A DNA stretch of 64,000 nt. Source: Mytilisepta virgata. Its lineage: Eukaryota; Mollusca; Bivalvia; Mytilida; Mytilidae. The notes beneath the pieces were generated by a model. That model did not search any database, was not told where the DNA came from, and saw only the letters and a list, made by a program, of their open reading frames with translations. Numbering within the stretch: position 1 is the stretch's first letter; every line of letters starts with the position of its first letter. Positions 22,265-34,300 of this stretch are shown in pieces. The position numbers were made by a program, and so were the translations under genes. The stretch covers positions 127,480,614 to 127,544,613 of the forward strand of contig CM051521.1 of assembly GCA_028015205.1 (NCBI GenBank), in the 5' to 3' direction.

Positions 22265-22450
22265 CGATTGCAGGAATGGCAACCAAGGATCATACTGAAT
22301 ATCAATAAATATTGACTGACGGCAAAATTTGTTTTATTTATCTATATCTACTGTGTGGTTACAAATTGAATATAATAAGTTTACTGCATCAGTACAACAG
22401 TGTTATTAGTTATGATGTACGTAAAGAAGCCCATATATTGTTGAGATACT

Positions 22451-23570
22451 TTTGCTGCAACCATATATATTAATAACCATGAATGTCACAAAGAGTTATG
22501 GTAACCATTCAATTTCCAAAAATGAAATTCAAACTTTGGTAAATTTCCTGAAAGATTTTTTTTTTTGGAAATGTATCTAGCAACCATGCATATTTGTTTA
22601 CAAAATAAAAACCAACAGCTGTATAGGGAATGATTAAATTTCCAAAATAAAATGGAATATTTGTATTTAAAAAAAAATAACTCCAATTTTGGTAAATTTC
22701 CTGAAAGACTCTAGGATCTTTTTTTTTTTGGAAATGTATCTAGCAAACATGCATATTAATAACTATTAATGTCACAAGACTTAGGCTAACCATTCAATTT
22801 CCAAAATTGATATTCTAACATGTCTAACTTTGGTAAATTTACACTTAATTAGTAGAACATATCATTAAAAAAACACAGTTCACTACATGTATTTACATTA
22901 TCAATGTATGATATCCTAATCAGTCACACTTCATTTAACATTATGATTACTATCTCACCTGTCCAATTCACATTTGAGTATAATTTCCTTCAGAGCATTT
23001 AATTTTGTCATGATGGACAAAACTGTACAAAACTCCAAATTTGTTGAAGATCACAAATGGTTATAGCTCTCCCATCATATAATTATTTACAAAATATGAA
23101 ATATAATGTTTAGCTTACTCTCTCATTATAAAGGTATTAAATGCAATTTTATTTGCTTAAATAGAACAGACTATAGTATTGCATGGTCACTGATTCCTTT
23201 GAAGTTTTTGTTTATGTAACTATTTGATAATTGGGGTAATTCAAAGTGGCAGAATCGGGATTAATATAAATTTTCCTTCAGGTACGAGTGAGTTATGGAA
23301 TTTCTCCACCCGTGATAGTTAAATTTTCAATTTTCAACACGCAAGTAAATTGAATGAGAATCTGTTTCTCCTATGCTTTTCGACAAGAACCTCAAGAAAA
23401 TGTCGTTGCTGTGTAGTTTGTTTACATAACCGTCATTTCGTTCCAATAACTGTAGAAAAAAACGGCGGTGATTCTCACGTAGTATTATGTATTTTTATCC
23501 CACCGATTAAACACGTCAAGAATAGGAGCAAACCAATTACACCATTAAGTATTTCATGTACCTCCACCGA
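22451..23570. other. Non-coding; diverged 130-bp-type repeats then unrecognised sequence
   Basis: 22,490-22,850 holds inverse-orientation relatives of the 13.3-14.1 kb repeat (GGTAAATTTCCTGAAAGA, GGAAATGTATCTAGCAA). From 22,850 to 23,570 I see nothing recognisable; the open frame at 23,350-23,577 has no domain. Confidence 0.5.
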
Positions 23571-23760
23571 TTTGTGACTACCACCGGATTGACTTTGTTG
23601 AACTTCACGACGGGTGCCATTTACGGAGCATGAACTGCTTACCCTTCCGGAGCACCTGATTCACTCCCGGTTTTTATAGGAGTTGTTCATTTTTTTTTAG
23701 TTTTCAGTTTTTATTTGTTGTGCTTGTGGTTGTTCATTTGTCTTCCGGGTTTGTCTGTCT
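23570..23760 (+). mobile_element. PLE 3' tail fragment
   Basis: Matches the tail at about 1,250-1,440 and 46,965-47,160, including CGACGGGTGCCAT, CTTACCCTTCCGGAGCAC and TTTTATTTGTTGTGCTTG. Confidence 0.7.
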
Positions 23761-24379
23761 AATGGATTGCGGTTTTTTTTTTTGTTTGCTTCTTAGGTAT
23801 ATTTTTCCTCTTGAACTTCTCAAGTATTTAGTAACAAAAACAATTTTTTTATATATTACACCTATGCATAACTGTGATTCTAAGATTGAAGTATAAATTA
23901 CTTTCCTTGTCCTTTGTATAGGTCTGAAGGTTGAATCTTTACGTAGAAAATGTACATGCATGTATAACACTTATATCCTGAAGTGTAATCATAAGTATTC
24001 AGGATGCAATTAATAAAAAGAGAATAGTACATTTTAGGGCGGTCAAAGGACATAATGCACTGTTAAATTACATAATATTCATTTATTATGTCAGAAATTT
24101 GTCGTTTTGATATATTTCATAACCCTACCATGTACATGTACTGAATCGGAAAGGAATAAATACAAATTTCGTTTCACTTCGGCTTCATGTATATTCACTT
24201 CTTCTGAAATTTCTAGCTTGAATCAAAGACCGTTACTGTGCGCTCTTCCTCTTAAGCATTGCTAATAAAATTCTTTGATACCAATTTTGATGCACAAGAT
24301 GTGTACATTTCGTCAATTTACGACTGATCAGTTGTGCTCTAGTCCTAAAATGTTGAAAACCAAAACAACAATCCAAAGC

Positions 24380-24590
24380 GTTGAAGAGTAAATTATAAAA
24401 AGGACAAATATACCTAAGGAGCAATTAAAAAAAACGTAATCCATTGGACAGACAAACCCGGAAACACAAATGAACAGCCACAAGCACAACAGATAAACAC
24501 AGAAAACTAAAATACAATGAACAACACGAACTCCTATAAAAACCAGGAGTGAACCCAGGTACTCCTGAAGGGTAAGCAGTTATTTGATGA
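24380..24590 (-). mobile_element. PLE 3' tail fragment (minus strand)
   Basis: Reverse complement of the same tail family: GGACAAATATACCTAAGGAG, then AACAACACGAACTCCTATAAAAACC and CCTGAAGGGTAAGCAG. Another copy with the same left edge is at 26,430-26,640. Confidence 0.65.
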
Positions 24591-25800
24591 TTTGATCCAC
24601 AAATAATAATTAGCTACTCTGGTTAAATTGTACCTTTATCCTTCTGGTTTAAATGTTGAATGTTGTATCACTTATAAACCATATTAAACTATAACAAGTT
24701 CCTGGCCTTTGAGCACTTGATTATCCTTTGCATGCTGTACGTGATCATTTGGCAGACCTGAAGTCAATTAGTTTGGAAAGTAATTAGTTAAATAAATAGT
24801 ACATCCCTTTAAAATGTTGAATTAAATTACATCTGAGGGGAGCAATTAATGAAATTACAATTACTTTACTAGTTATATCTCATTTTGATATGCATATGCA
24901 TATGCATATGATAAACAAATTTGAAATGCAAACAAATTTGAAACACAAACACGTCGTATTTTGCAATGTACTATAGGATGTCTAATAGTGTTTTTTATTT
25001 TTGTTGCAATTATAGAGGTAATTTCTTTCCATCTGTGTATTTAGATATCAATGATATTTTAACACTGTCTCCATGGTAACTCACTACAGCCTTATTCTAT
25101 CCAGGAATATTTCATATTAATTATGTTAATATTTTCGATCCATATACCTTCATTTCTAATTATGACCTACAGGTATTTTTACATCAGTCTTGGTTATCAC
25201 TAATAAAATGATAAAAAAACACCAAATTTTAGATATGATTTTCATGCAAATACCATATGCTATATATTCCTATGAATATTGATGGAATGATTGATTTGCT
25301 GCTGTCATTGTAAAAGAATGAAAGGGTCGGATTATTTAGCCTTCTATAGCGGAATTAGCCTACTCTTTTTCGAAAACTACCGAAGGGATCTTTAATGTGC
25401 AGGGAGTGTGGCATTCTCCAAACACGTTACGCACTATAGTCTGCGGTCAGGTTATCCGATTATGACCTGAAAATCCGCCACCTGTGGAGGTGCTAGGCAG
25501 CTCTGTGGATTGAGCTCCCGTGAGACATCACAAGTGCCTAGATGAATATTTAGAAAAGTCTTTGCAATGCTTTCTGTTGCTTTTGTGTACAATTGTACTT
25601 TATTGTTTTCAGGATTTTACATTCAAGTCAAATATATTTTTCAGCTTCCGAACAGGACTAAATAGGAATACATATTAATTGTAATTGGGAAATGACCCAA
25701 TTACAAATGACATTCAATTAACTAGAATATTTGATTAATTGTAATCAGTTATTACTACTTTTTTCAATTACCCACGGTCTGTCTCGGGGATGACAAATAT
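24591..25800. other. Intergenic, no gene recognised
   Basis: AT-rich sequence with a short (TATGCA)n-like run at 24,890-24,910. A GC-richer patch at 25,325-25,550 (for example GGGATCTTTAATGTGCAGGGAG) resembles dispersed molluscan repeats but I cannot name it. No supported coding region. Confidence 0.5.
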
Positions 25801-26340
25801 GTGTATGTGATTCTTATAGGTGCAAACTGTGCTCCTCTTATTGCCGAATTTTTGCTTATTGTTATGCTCAGTCTTTTTATGAAGAAAACTCTTAAAGGGA
25901 AAATACACAGTCATGATAAATTAACTGAAGACCCATTGGTAGCCTTGAGCTGCTTTCTGCTCTTTTGCCGGGTTGTTGTCTCTTTGACACATTTCCCGTT
26001 ACCATTCTCTACTCTATCTGATATTTTAAACTGTATGATAAAAAGGAAAAATTTCATTTGCCAAATACTAACTTCAAGGGCTTCTACGTGAGATGTGCAT
26101 GTTGTATGGTGTATACTTGTCACAGCTTGGATGTTTTGCACGAATTCGCTCCAGTTAATAAGTTTTAACGAGCAAAACCATACGATTACTAAAAAACTTC
26201 TATAACACATTATAATGTTTATAAAAAGTTTTATACTAGCTATCAACGTCGTCTGTTTAATAAATTCCCGGCTGCCAGAAAAGCACTTATAATGAACGGG
26301 TTTTCCAATCCTATTTTCTATTGTAATATTGTGAATGAAC
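25800..26340 (+). mobile_element. Penelope-like element fragment
   Basis: GANCAPLIAEFLL at 25,820-25,860 corresponds to the PLE TNCAPL segment. Later broken frames near 26,080-26,330 match the C-terminal part, ending in RKALIMNGFSNPIFYCN. Heavily degraded. Confidence 0.6.
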
Positions 26341-26379
26341 GCAAATGTCTCTCCAATAACTCACAAAAACTTGGAAATT

Positions 26380-27060
26380 ACTTAAGATATTGTCACATTT
26401 GGAGCTAAAAATATGAAATTGTGTAATTCGATAAAGAGGGCAAATATACCTAAGGAGTAATCCAAAAACGCATCCATTAGACAGAAAAAACCCGGGAAGA
26501 CAAACGAACAACCACAAGCACAACAAAACAACACTGAAAACTCAAAAAAAATTAACAACACGAACTCCTATAAAAACCAAGAGTGAACTCAGATGCTACG
26601 GAACGGTAAGCGGTTCCTGCTCCGTATACGGCATCCGTTGTGAAATTCAACAAAGTCACTCCGGTGGTAGTCACAAATCGGTGGAGGTACATGAAATGTT
26701 ACGACAGTGGGAACAGGTCCAACATCACGAGATGTAGAAAGTTTTGGAATTTGTCGTTATTTAACGACAACACGTCATCTATATTACGAAAAGTGAAATT
26801 AAAGGATTGGGCTAGTTTCTTTTTGTTTTCACGTAGAAGCCCTTGAATGAAGTCCGCTTCATATGAGTACAGAAACAGATCGGTGAGAAGAAGAGCACAG
26901 TTGGTTCCCATTGGAATGCTGATTGTTTGTTGAAAAATTCGACCGCCAAATTCAACAAATAAGTTGTCTATGAGAACATTTTTCTTTCTTCCTGGTGGCT
27001 TAAAGACTTTTAAATTTATACTGACACTCACGAATACTGCCGATTTTCATAGAACTCTAT
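26380..27060 (-). mobile_element. Penelope-like element fragment (minus strand)
   Basis: The 110-residue minus-strand frame (27,031-26,699) contains VFKPPGRKKN, NLFVEFGGRIFQQTISIPMG, TNCALLLTDLFLYSYEADF and FNFTFRNIDDVLSLNN; IDDV is the PLE version of the RT catalytic motif. After a deletion the 3' tail follows at 26,640-26,430. The frame is open across the palm but truncated on both sides. Confidence 0.8.
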
Positions 27061-28490
27061 GATGACACAAAATTAAACCCTTTATAGAAGTATTCTCGTT
27101 TAATAGAGCGACAGTATCCGACCAGCAGGTATGAGAGCCTTTGGTAGCTTTACAGTTGCAACGAGCACAGTCTGCCATTGCTATCTAAATTATGCCCTTT
27201 CCAAGCAATTATTGCAGTTCTAGCAAGCGGTCAGCTGGTATTAAACTGCTTTGGCTTTAATAGTATCGTTTATGCAATGTTTACCAATGTTTAGTGTCTA
27301 AACCATTTTAGATTATCCTGACTCTCTGTCGTGTTTATATTTGTGTTTGGTGCTCTTTTATGTTATTTTTTGTCCAGGGTTCTGTCTGTTGGGTGTTGAT
27401 TAAATGGTATTTCATTGTTCGCCTTTCCTGTTTTCCAGTTTGTTCTTGGACAGCATATTGGAATTCCTATGATTTAAAACTGTGCTCCTCTAATTGTTGA
27501 CTTATTAGCGAGCGCAGGGGGCGCTATAGGTACATATGCATTTTCTACAAATGGGTCATTTAGAAAAGTCTTTGTTTAATGGGGGCAGCCATATTTTGCT
27601 ACATACTAAGGCTGATGAAAAGGTTTCGTTTGCCGGGAACGGAATTAAGTGAAGTAAAGGAAATAACTTGTTTCAAATTATAATTTTAGAGTCAGAATCG
27701 TGATACCGGAAATGAGTTTCTGGAAAGGGCTATTCAGCTGTGCTCGCATCATTGGCCACACCAACAGCATATTAGTATTTTCCATAAGTAAAATTTTAAG
27801 CAGGACATGCTTACCCTTCCGGAGCGCCTGATTTCACTCCCGTTTTTATGGGATTTCACATTGCTAGTGTGTAGCTTCTGTGCTGTCTTGTTCTAGTTTT
27901 GTTGAGTGTATTATACATTTTTTATTCATTTAGTTATACATGTATCCTTGTGGCGTTCTATTCTCCTGTCTTTGTCTTTTCCCTTGATTTTGAATCTGTT
28001 TTGTCGCTTAGGTATTCTTTTGACGACATTTTTTTTGTGACAATTTTTTTTTAATTTCACAGGTCAAAAACAGCTTTGAAAATATGTTTAAATTTGATAT
28101 GCTGTAAACCACTAGAACAATTACAACCAAACGTTTGTGGAATGCCCTGTGTAGGTCGTCTTTCGAATATTTTTACAAAGATCCGGATCACGAATTATTA
28201 GTTCACTATTTCTGGAACTAGTAAAGGTTACAAAAAGTATTCAAATTCGGCTAATATGAAACCACTGTTTTATTTTCGAAAAATGTGTTGTTTCAAACCA
28301 GAATCCTTATTTCTATAGGATTTCTGTTGCATATTGTTTCTATTGTTATTGTATAGAATCTGGTTTTAATTTGGGATATTGCCTAAATATATTGAAATTT
28401 TGCTTCTGATGCCATTTAGTGCAATTCTTGTGGTAGGGGCTGTTAGTAGTATATAGGGATTTTCAGTTAACATTTGAGGTATATCATGAG
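27061..28490. other. Intergenic with small PLE debris
   Basis: A short PLE-like segment lies at about 27,450-27,510 (a GIPM-type and an NCAPLIVDL-type segment, broken by a stop). A further 3'-tail word (CATGCTTACCCTTCCGGAGC) is at 27,806-27,826. Otherwise nothing recognised. Confidence 0.5.
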
Positions 28491-28850
28491 GCGGATCATC
28501 CGGAAGTGACGTCACCGGAAGCGGAAGTCACATGACCAGAACCTGAAGTGAACAGAAGTGGTACACGCTCATGCGCAACAGGAAGTGGTGTGTTTTCCCT
28601 CCATTTTGCATTATTTGTTTACGGAAGTGACGTCAGTCCAAATGTGTCGTCTGCGCATACGTGACGGAAACGGATGTGGTTTGTGCGCATGCAAAACCGA
28701 AAGTGATGTGTTTTCCCGGTATTTTTCTTTCTGTTTACGGAAGTGACGTCAGTCACGTGCTAGACCCGGTTGTGTCATTTGCACATGTGTGACTGGAAAC
28801 GGAAATGGAATACGCGTATACCCAACCGGAAGTAGTGGTTTTTCACGGCA
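28491..28850 (+). repeat. About 115-bp tandem repeat carrying ETS/CRE composite sites
   Basis: The 14-mer CGGAAGTGACGTCA occurs exactly at 28,501-28,514, 28,622-28,635 and 28,738-28,751, each in a unit of about 115-120 bp that also contains a TGCGCAT-type word and GTGTGTTTTCCC. GGAAGT is the ETS core and TGACGTCA a perfect CRE palindrome; the fused form is a known composite site in animal promoters. Additional CGGAAG words flank the first copy and CACGTG follows the third. The stretch is clearly richer in CpG than its surroundings. Confidence 0.7.
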
Positions 28851-29560
28851 TTGCTCATTTGCTGCTCTTCTCTTGCTCTTCTCTTGCTCATCACTGCTCT
28901 TCTCCTGTTCTTCGCTGCTCATCGCTGTTTTTCTCTTGCTCTTTTCTGTTCATCGCTGCACTTCGCTGCTCTTCTCTTATTTTTCGGTGCTCATGGCTGC
29001 TCTTGTCTAGCTCTTCGCTGCTCATCGCTCATCTTCTCTTGCTCTTCGTTGCTCATCACTGCTCTTCTTTTGCTCTTCGCTGCTCATCGCTGCTCTTCTG
29101 TTGCTCATCGTTGCTCTTCCTTGCTTTTCTCTTGCTCATCGATGCTCTTCACTGCTCTTCTCTTGCTCGTCGCTGCTCATCTCTTGCTCCGTGCTACTCT
29201 TCTCGTGCTCCGTGCTGCTCAAGGCCTCTCTACTCTTGCTCTTCGCCGCTCTACTCTTGCTCTTCGCCGCTCTACTCTTGCTCTTCGACGCTCTTCTCTT
29301 GCTCATCGCTGCTCATCTCCTGCTCCGTGCTGCTCTTCTCTTGCTCCGTGCTACTCACCGCCGCTCTACTCTTGCTCCGTGCTACTCTCCGCCGCTCTAC
29401 TCTTGCTCTTCACCGCTCTTCTTTTGCTTTTCGCTGCTAATTACTACTCATCGCTGCTCTTCTCGTGCTCCGCGATACTCTTCGCTGCTCTTAGTTGCTC
29501 TTCTATTGCTCCGTGCTGCTCTTCGCCGCTCGGCACCATGCTATCGTGCTCATTTCGTTT
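28850..29560 (+). repeat. CT-rich minisatellite (GCTCTTCGCTGCTCATC-type units)
   Basis: About 700 bp of imperfect 15-16 base units built from TGCTCTTCTCTTGCTC and GCTGCTCATC. Because stops are rare in this composition, several long plus-strand frames run through it with Leu/Cys/Ser-rich peptides; these are compositional artefacts. Confidence 0.85.
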
Positions 29561-31569
29561 TTTTCTGCTGCTGCTGCCGCCTGTCGCTGTTCGTTCCTGC
29601 GACATCCATCAATCGTTGCAATATTTACATCCAGTAAAAATGCCATGACTATCATTTCTTTTTGAAACATCGTTTTAAATGATATAAGATAATCAACAGA
29701 TGTGTTTTATTTAGAAAGAAAGAAACGTTTGTCAATGTTTTTGTCGTTACGACCTAACATGCAATTGTGTGTTGCAGAAGTGTGTATTCTATGTATTACC
29801 CATGTATTAGATTTATAAATCAACTTTGATTTCAAATATTCACTGCTGTATAATATATGATTTCAAATATTCACTGCTGTATATAAATATCGAGATAAAA
29901 GTGTTGATGACATAAATGTGGACACTTACTATTACTTAAAGTAAAGTTCCAACATCCTGAGTTCATTATATTTTATTTTTATTCATTAGAATTGTAAAGT
30001 TTTAGAAATAAGACAAATTAAATAAAACAAAATCACAACAGCAATCCTCCATTCTTTATTGAGGCTCATTTTTCATCCATTATACCTGTTCTACCGTACC
30101 TGAAATCAAAGGAAAATGTCTCTGTATTGTATATATAACATAAAATATAATAACCAATAAATATGGTTGGAATGTAGTTAAAACATACATATGGTTACTG
30201 CTGCATGTGCTAATTGGTAAAGTTGAATACGAAGCAAGACAAAAGACATAATTCAATGGGAGAAAAATACAAGAAGACAAGACAGATCAGCAAATAAAAA
30301 AAACAACACAAAACAAACTGGTATAGAGTGAATCCGGAAGAGTAAGCGGTTCGTGTTTCCCGGTCATGTTCCGTATTGGACACCCACCATGTGATTCTAC
30401 AAATTCAACCTTGTAGTCAATCTGGAAGTAGTTTCCAATCAGTCGAGGAACCCTTAATGATTTTGGTGATACAAAATTGTTCCATTCAAAAGTTAAATAT
30501 TAAAATATTATTGACTAACAATTGAAAATAAGCCTAATATGATAAAATCTGTCAATACAATACAAAATTTGAAAGTACGCCAATACAACACCTAACCATC
30601 CAATATGCCGTATTGATGATGGATGGATGAATTATTGTTTAACGTCCAGTGGCAACCAGGTGCTGGTTAGTCAATAAACGTATAATTGCGCAAAGTTTAG
30701 TTATTGGTCCTTGGCTAGCCATATTGAACGTCGGCTTCGCCTAAGTCAACTATGGCTTGCCTCGGACAAACAACAAAGCCAATATGGAAGAAACCCTTAC
30801 GCAGTAATACTATATTATTGACTAAAAATAGAATATCAGCCTAAATATGATAAAACCTGTCAATAATGTTTACATTATATCTAAATTTATACATGGTCTG
30901 TGATTAAAGGTGATTCAAAATTGATGAAATAATTAGTCAGTAATAGCTCTGACTAAAAATATCTTTCACAACCCTAACATTCCAATCATTCGATAATTAT
31001 ACTTATTTTTTTCAGAGTTGATTCAGAAAAAAAATTTATACAGACTATGCATTGTGAAAACTAGTTAATTAATAAAGATATCATTAAATGGTTATTTCTG
31101 CATTGGCTTTGTTATTGGTCCTCGGCCAGCAAACCTCGGACCAATAACAAGCCCAATACAGAAACAACCATGTAATAAAATCATTAAAATAAAGTATAAA
31201 TTGAGTAATACATAATAAACTTGGTCCCGTTATTGTCTTTTCTAGCATGAATCAGTTGATGAGGCGTATCAATATTTACACGTACATAAGAGCAACAATA
31301 TTTTTCATCCGAACCATAGACATCAAGAAATACATTTGTCCAATCTTCTTTAACTTTTTTTAATTTGGCTTTTACATGTTTAAACCGTTATTTGGTTGAG
31401 GAATAGTATATATACATGTACAATGAAATATGGAACATATTTTCTAATTCTGCTAAAATACATTCACTTAAAATAGTATGACTTTAGCATATACATGCAT
31501 CATACAGTTTGCATTCCAAAGCTACCTCTTTATTAATGCAAACAACCATAGTTTATTGCCTGGAACTAG
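29561..31569. other. Intergenic; fold-back element at 31,088-31,171; PLE-tail word at 30,320-30,360
   Basis: No supported gene. A 32-bp duplication (GATTTCAAATATTCACTGCTG) lies at 29,830-29,890. At 30,500-31,200 several related segments share TATTGGTCC and CCTCGGACCAATAAC words. The clearest forms a hairpin with 34-base arms (31,088-31,121 and 31,138-31,171; four mismatches, 16-base loop), consistent with a short fold-back or MITE-type element. Confidence 0.5.
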
Positions 31570-31575
31570 TTTATT
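31570..31575 (-). promoter_or_regulatory. Candidate polyadenylation signal of gene C
   Basis: AATAAA on the minus strand, about 50 bases after the gene C stop codon at 31,628-31,626. Confidence 0.45.
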
Positions 31576-31625
31576 GTATTGTTGATCAATCATTTCAGTA
31601 TAAAAAAATATTTTACCCATTCCTT

Positions 31626-34279
31626 TCATCCATACCACCAACACCAACAAGAATTCCGGCTACAACTTCCCCCGCGATGACCACGACTTTTACAGCACTC
31701 ATCACATCCGGACAGATTCAATGGACAGTGCAGGTGGCATGCTGGTACCTTTTCCACGACTTTACCTTTTTTTTGGGATGTCGTAAACGCTAAAAACAAA
31801 CCCATTATCATTTATCAAACTAAACTTAAATTACATGTAATTATATATAATTTGCTTTTTATAATTTTTACCTCAGATTCTATAATATGCTATTATGAGA
31901 TTGTTTTCTTTTGCTTTGAACAGTATTGGTTTTGATAACAATATTTGTCAACGTCCAGGGAATACATGCAGACATTGTGCATGTGTAAAAACTAAATATC
32001 AACCAGAGTGGTACACTGATGAGATAAGAAATTCTGCATTTCAAAGAGACTTTTTTCATAAAAATAAGGACATGGAAAATTACAAAAAGTATAGAAATAA
32101 TACTAATAAACTAATTCGATCGTCAAAATCAAAATATTTTATGGATGCCATCAGTAAAGACAAAAATTGTAAAACACTTTGGAGGCATTTAAAAAATATA
32201 AACACTGAATCGATAGATGAAATTGACATGATATCCCATGAACAAAACATCCTGAGGGATAAAAAAGATATTGCTAATTGTCTAAATGATCATTTTAGTT
32301 CCGTTGGTGAAAAGCTTATTGAAAATCCACATACAAATTTTGACTCTGATCAAATACGCAACTTTGTGGAATTTAAAATTAACAATGATACTGAATTTTC
32401 TCTTTACACCGTAACAAGTAATGATGTTTTCAAAGCCCTTGCGAGCTTAGACCTAAATAAATCAACTGGAACTGATGGTGTTGGACCTAAAATTCTAAAA
32501 ATGTCAAAATTAATAATTGTAGATTCACTTATCCATATCATAAATTTAAGTTTATGTACAGGAATATTTCCTAATATTCTAAAAATGGCTAAGGTTTGTC
32601 CTATTTTTAAAGGTGGTGACAAAACTGATCCTAATAACTACCGTCCTATATCAATACTACCTACTGTGTCACAACTGTTTGAAAAAGCCGTTTTTAAACA
32701 GCTTTATTCCTTTTTAACCAAACATGATTTATTGGTACACCAGCAGTCTGGCTTTAGACAAAAACATTCATGTCATACAGCACTTATAAAAGTAGTTGAT
32801 AAATGGCTACAGGAAATGGACAAGGGAAATTTTACTGCTATCCTATTTTTAGATTTCAAAAAAGCTTTTGATACTGTTAATCACAACATTCTATTGTCAA
32901 AACTCAGTTTATATAAGTGTGATGACCACTCAATAAAATGGTTCTCATCTTATTTGACAGAGCGAATACAAAAAGTTGGTCTTGGCACAGTAACATCCGA
33001 ATATAAAAATATTAACTTGGGGGTCCCGCAAGGATCAATACTTGGTCCTTTACTATTTCTCATCTACATCAATGATCTACCCTTTTCTCTGGAATATTCA
33101 GAATCAGACTTATATGCTGACGACACAACGTTACATCTTTCATCAAAAGATATTCCTAATTTAAACTTGTGTCTTAACAAAGACTTTGAAAATGTTATTG
33201 AATGGAGTAAAGAAAATGATATGGTTATAAATAGCAAGAAATCCAAATGTATGTTGATGGGATCTGAGAGAAAACTTGAAAGCACTAATGATGATTTAGA
33301 AATATTTACCCAAGACAATGTACTATTAGATAACGTGGAAGTAGAAAAGCTACTTGGATTATACATAGATAAAAATTTGTCCTGGTCAAATCAAATTGAT
33401 AAATTATGTGAAATTGTGTCAAGCAGATAATATCTTATGAATAGATTAAGACAGTACCTGCCACTAAAGGGTCTTATTTTATATTATAATAGTTACATAT
33501 TGCCGGTAATCGATTATTGTAGCACAGTGTGGGGTCTCACCACAAAATATCATCTTGAGCGTATTTATAAGTTACAAAAGCGTGCAGCAAGACTAATCTT
33601 AAACAAATCTTTTGATTATCCATCAATAATGATGTTTCAAGAACTTAAATGGATGACTATATTTACTAGAATTAAATATTTCCAATCTCTTTTAATGTTT
33701 AAATGTATGAATGGATTATCTCCAAATTATCTTGCCGATAAATTTACTACATGTAGTGGTCTATATAAATATTCTCTCAGATCAGCAACATCTGGACTTC
33801 TTCATATTCCACAACCTAAATCTGAATATTTCAAAAGAACGTTTGAATACTCCGGTATTAATGTTTGGAATAAATTACCAATTGAAATAAGGGGAACTAA
33901 AAATTTGGAAACTTTTAAAGTAAAAGTATCAGAATATTTTATTAAGCTTCAGAATGATGGTACACAATCTGTCCCGTAAACATTCTTGCCATTACAAAAC
34001 ATGTTTATACATATTTTCTTTTTTTTTTTTTTTTTTCTATTATTGATTTTGTATTGTTTATTGTATATGTAATCTGATTGTAACATTATATATTGTTTTT
34101 TGAAGGCCTCTAGTGAGATTAACATATTGTATTGTTAAATGAGTTACCTTCGTTAAATAAAGAATTTAGTTAGTTAGTTAGTATTGTTTTTAACTACTTG
34201 ACATCTGTGTGTCATAATATAAACAATACTTACCGGTAGTGAAGACCAAAACGATCAACATTATAACTGAAAACTTCAT
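31626..34279 (-). CDS. CS-alpha-beta (defensin-like) secreted cysteine-rich peptide, gene C; exons 34234..34279 and 31626..31789
   Basis: Read leftwards. The signal exon (34,300-34,234) starts after a CTTTCTTCAG acceptor, has ATG at 34,279-34,277, encodes MKFSVIMLIVLVFTT and ends in phase 1 at a GTAAGT donor. The mature exon (31,789-31,626) follows a TTTGTTTTTAG acceptor, again phase 1. It encodes a lysine-rich stretch (SQKKGKVVEK) then VPACHLHC, CDECC and a GSC...CWCWW end. The joined product is 69 residues, as in copies A and D. Cysteine spacing is C-x3-C-x6-C-x2-C-C-x9-C-x4-C-x-C, the same as gene A, with a basic, Arg/Lys-rich centre as in antimicrobial peptides. The 2.44-kb intron is almost entirely filled by a LINE in the opposite orientation. 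The function as an antimicrobial effector is inferred. Confidence 0.78.
31870..34185 (+). mobile_element. 5'-truncated non-LTR retrotransposon (LINE) in the intron of gene C
   Basis: A reverse-transcriptase reading frame is followed by a 3' untranslated region, a T-rich tract (34,018-34,037), an AATAAA-like end and a short (TTAG)n tail at about 34,166-34,181. The upstream endonuclease domain is absent, the usual result of incomplete reverse transcription. The RT sequence style (PNNYRPIS, GVPQGSILGPLLF, YADD) points to the CR1/L2/Jockey side of the LINE tree; the exact clade is not determined. One in-frame stop splits the coding region. No clear target-site duplication was identified. Confidence 0.85.
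31895..33979 (+). pseudogene. LINE reverse transcriptase, interrupted by one stop codon
   Basis: Reverse transcriptase copies element RNA at the target. The N-terminal linker (WYTDEIRNSAFQRD region) precedes the RT core: PNNYRPISILPTVSQLFEK, then GFRQKHSCHTAL, LFLDFKKAFDTVNH (motif A, first Asp), GVPQGSILGPLLFLIYIND (motif B) and DLYADDTTLHL (motif C, YADD at residues 407-410). The thumb and C-terminal domain with DYCSTVWG and NKLPIEIRGTKN follow. A TAA at 33,428-33,430 interrupts the frame, which then continues in phase to 33,979. RT active-site residues are all present, so the copy is young, but it is truncated and interrupted. Confidence 0.88.
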
Positions 34280-34300
34280 CAGGCTGGATTTGTGTCCACT

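Larger units (their letters stand above)
15640..22450. repeat. Inverted copy of part of block I, with three large interruptions
   Basis: Read on the plus strand, 15,640-16,140, 16,805-17,046, 18,122-18,505 and 22,265-22,450 correspond in order to the reverse complement of about 4,120 down to 2,580 in block I. The interruptions are the 378-bp tandem repeat (16,142-16,800), a 1.07-kb insertion in the mature-peptide exon (17,047-18,121) and a Ngaro element (18,507-22,264). The short open frame at 15,903-16,145 lies across this copy and is not considered a gene. Confidence 0.75.

Noticed and set aside
28805..29648. Three long overlapping plus-strand open frames (178-265 residues)
   Set aside because: They are frames through a CT-rich minisatellite, with Leu/Cys/Ser repeats in all phases and no domain; stop-poor composition explains them.
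34166..34185. Telomeric repeat
   Set aside because: The unit is TTAG, not TTAGGG, only a few copies, and it sits at the 3' end of a LINE.
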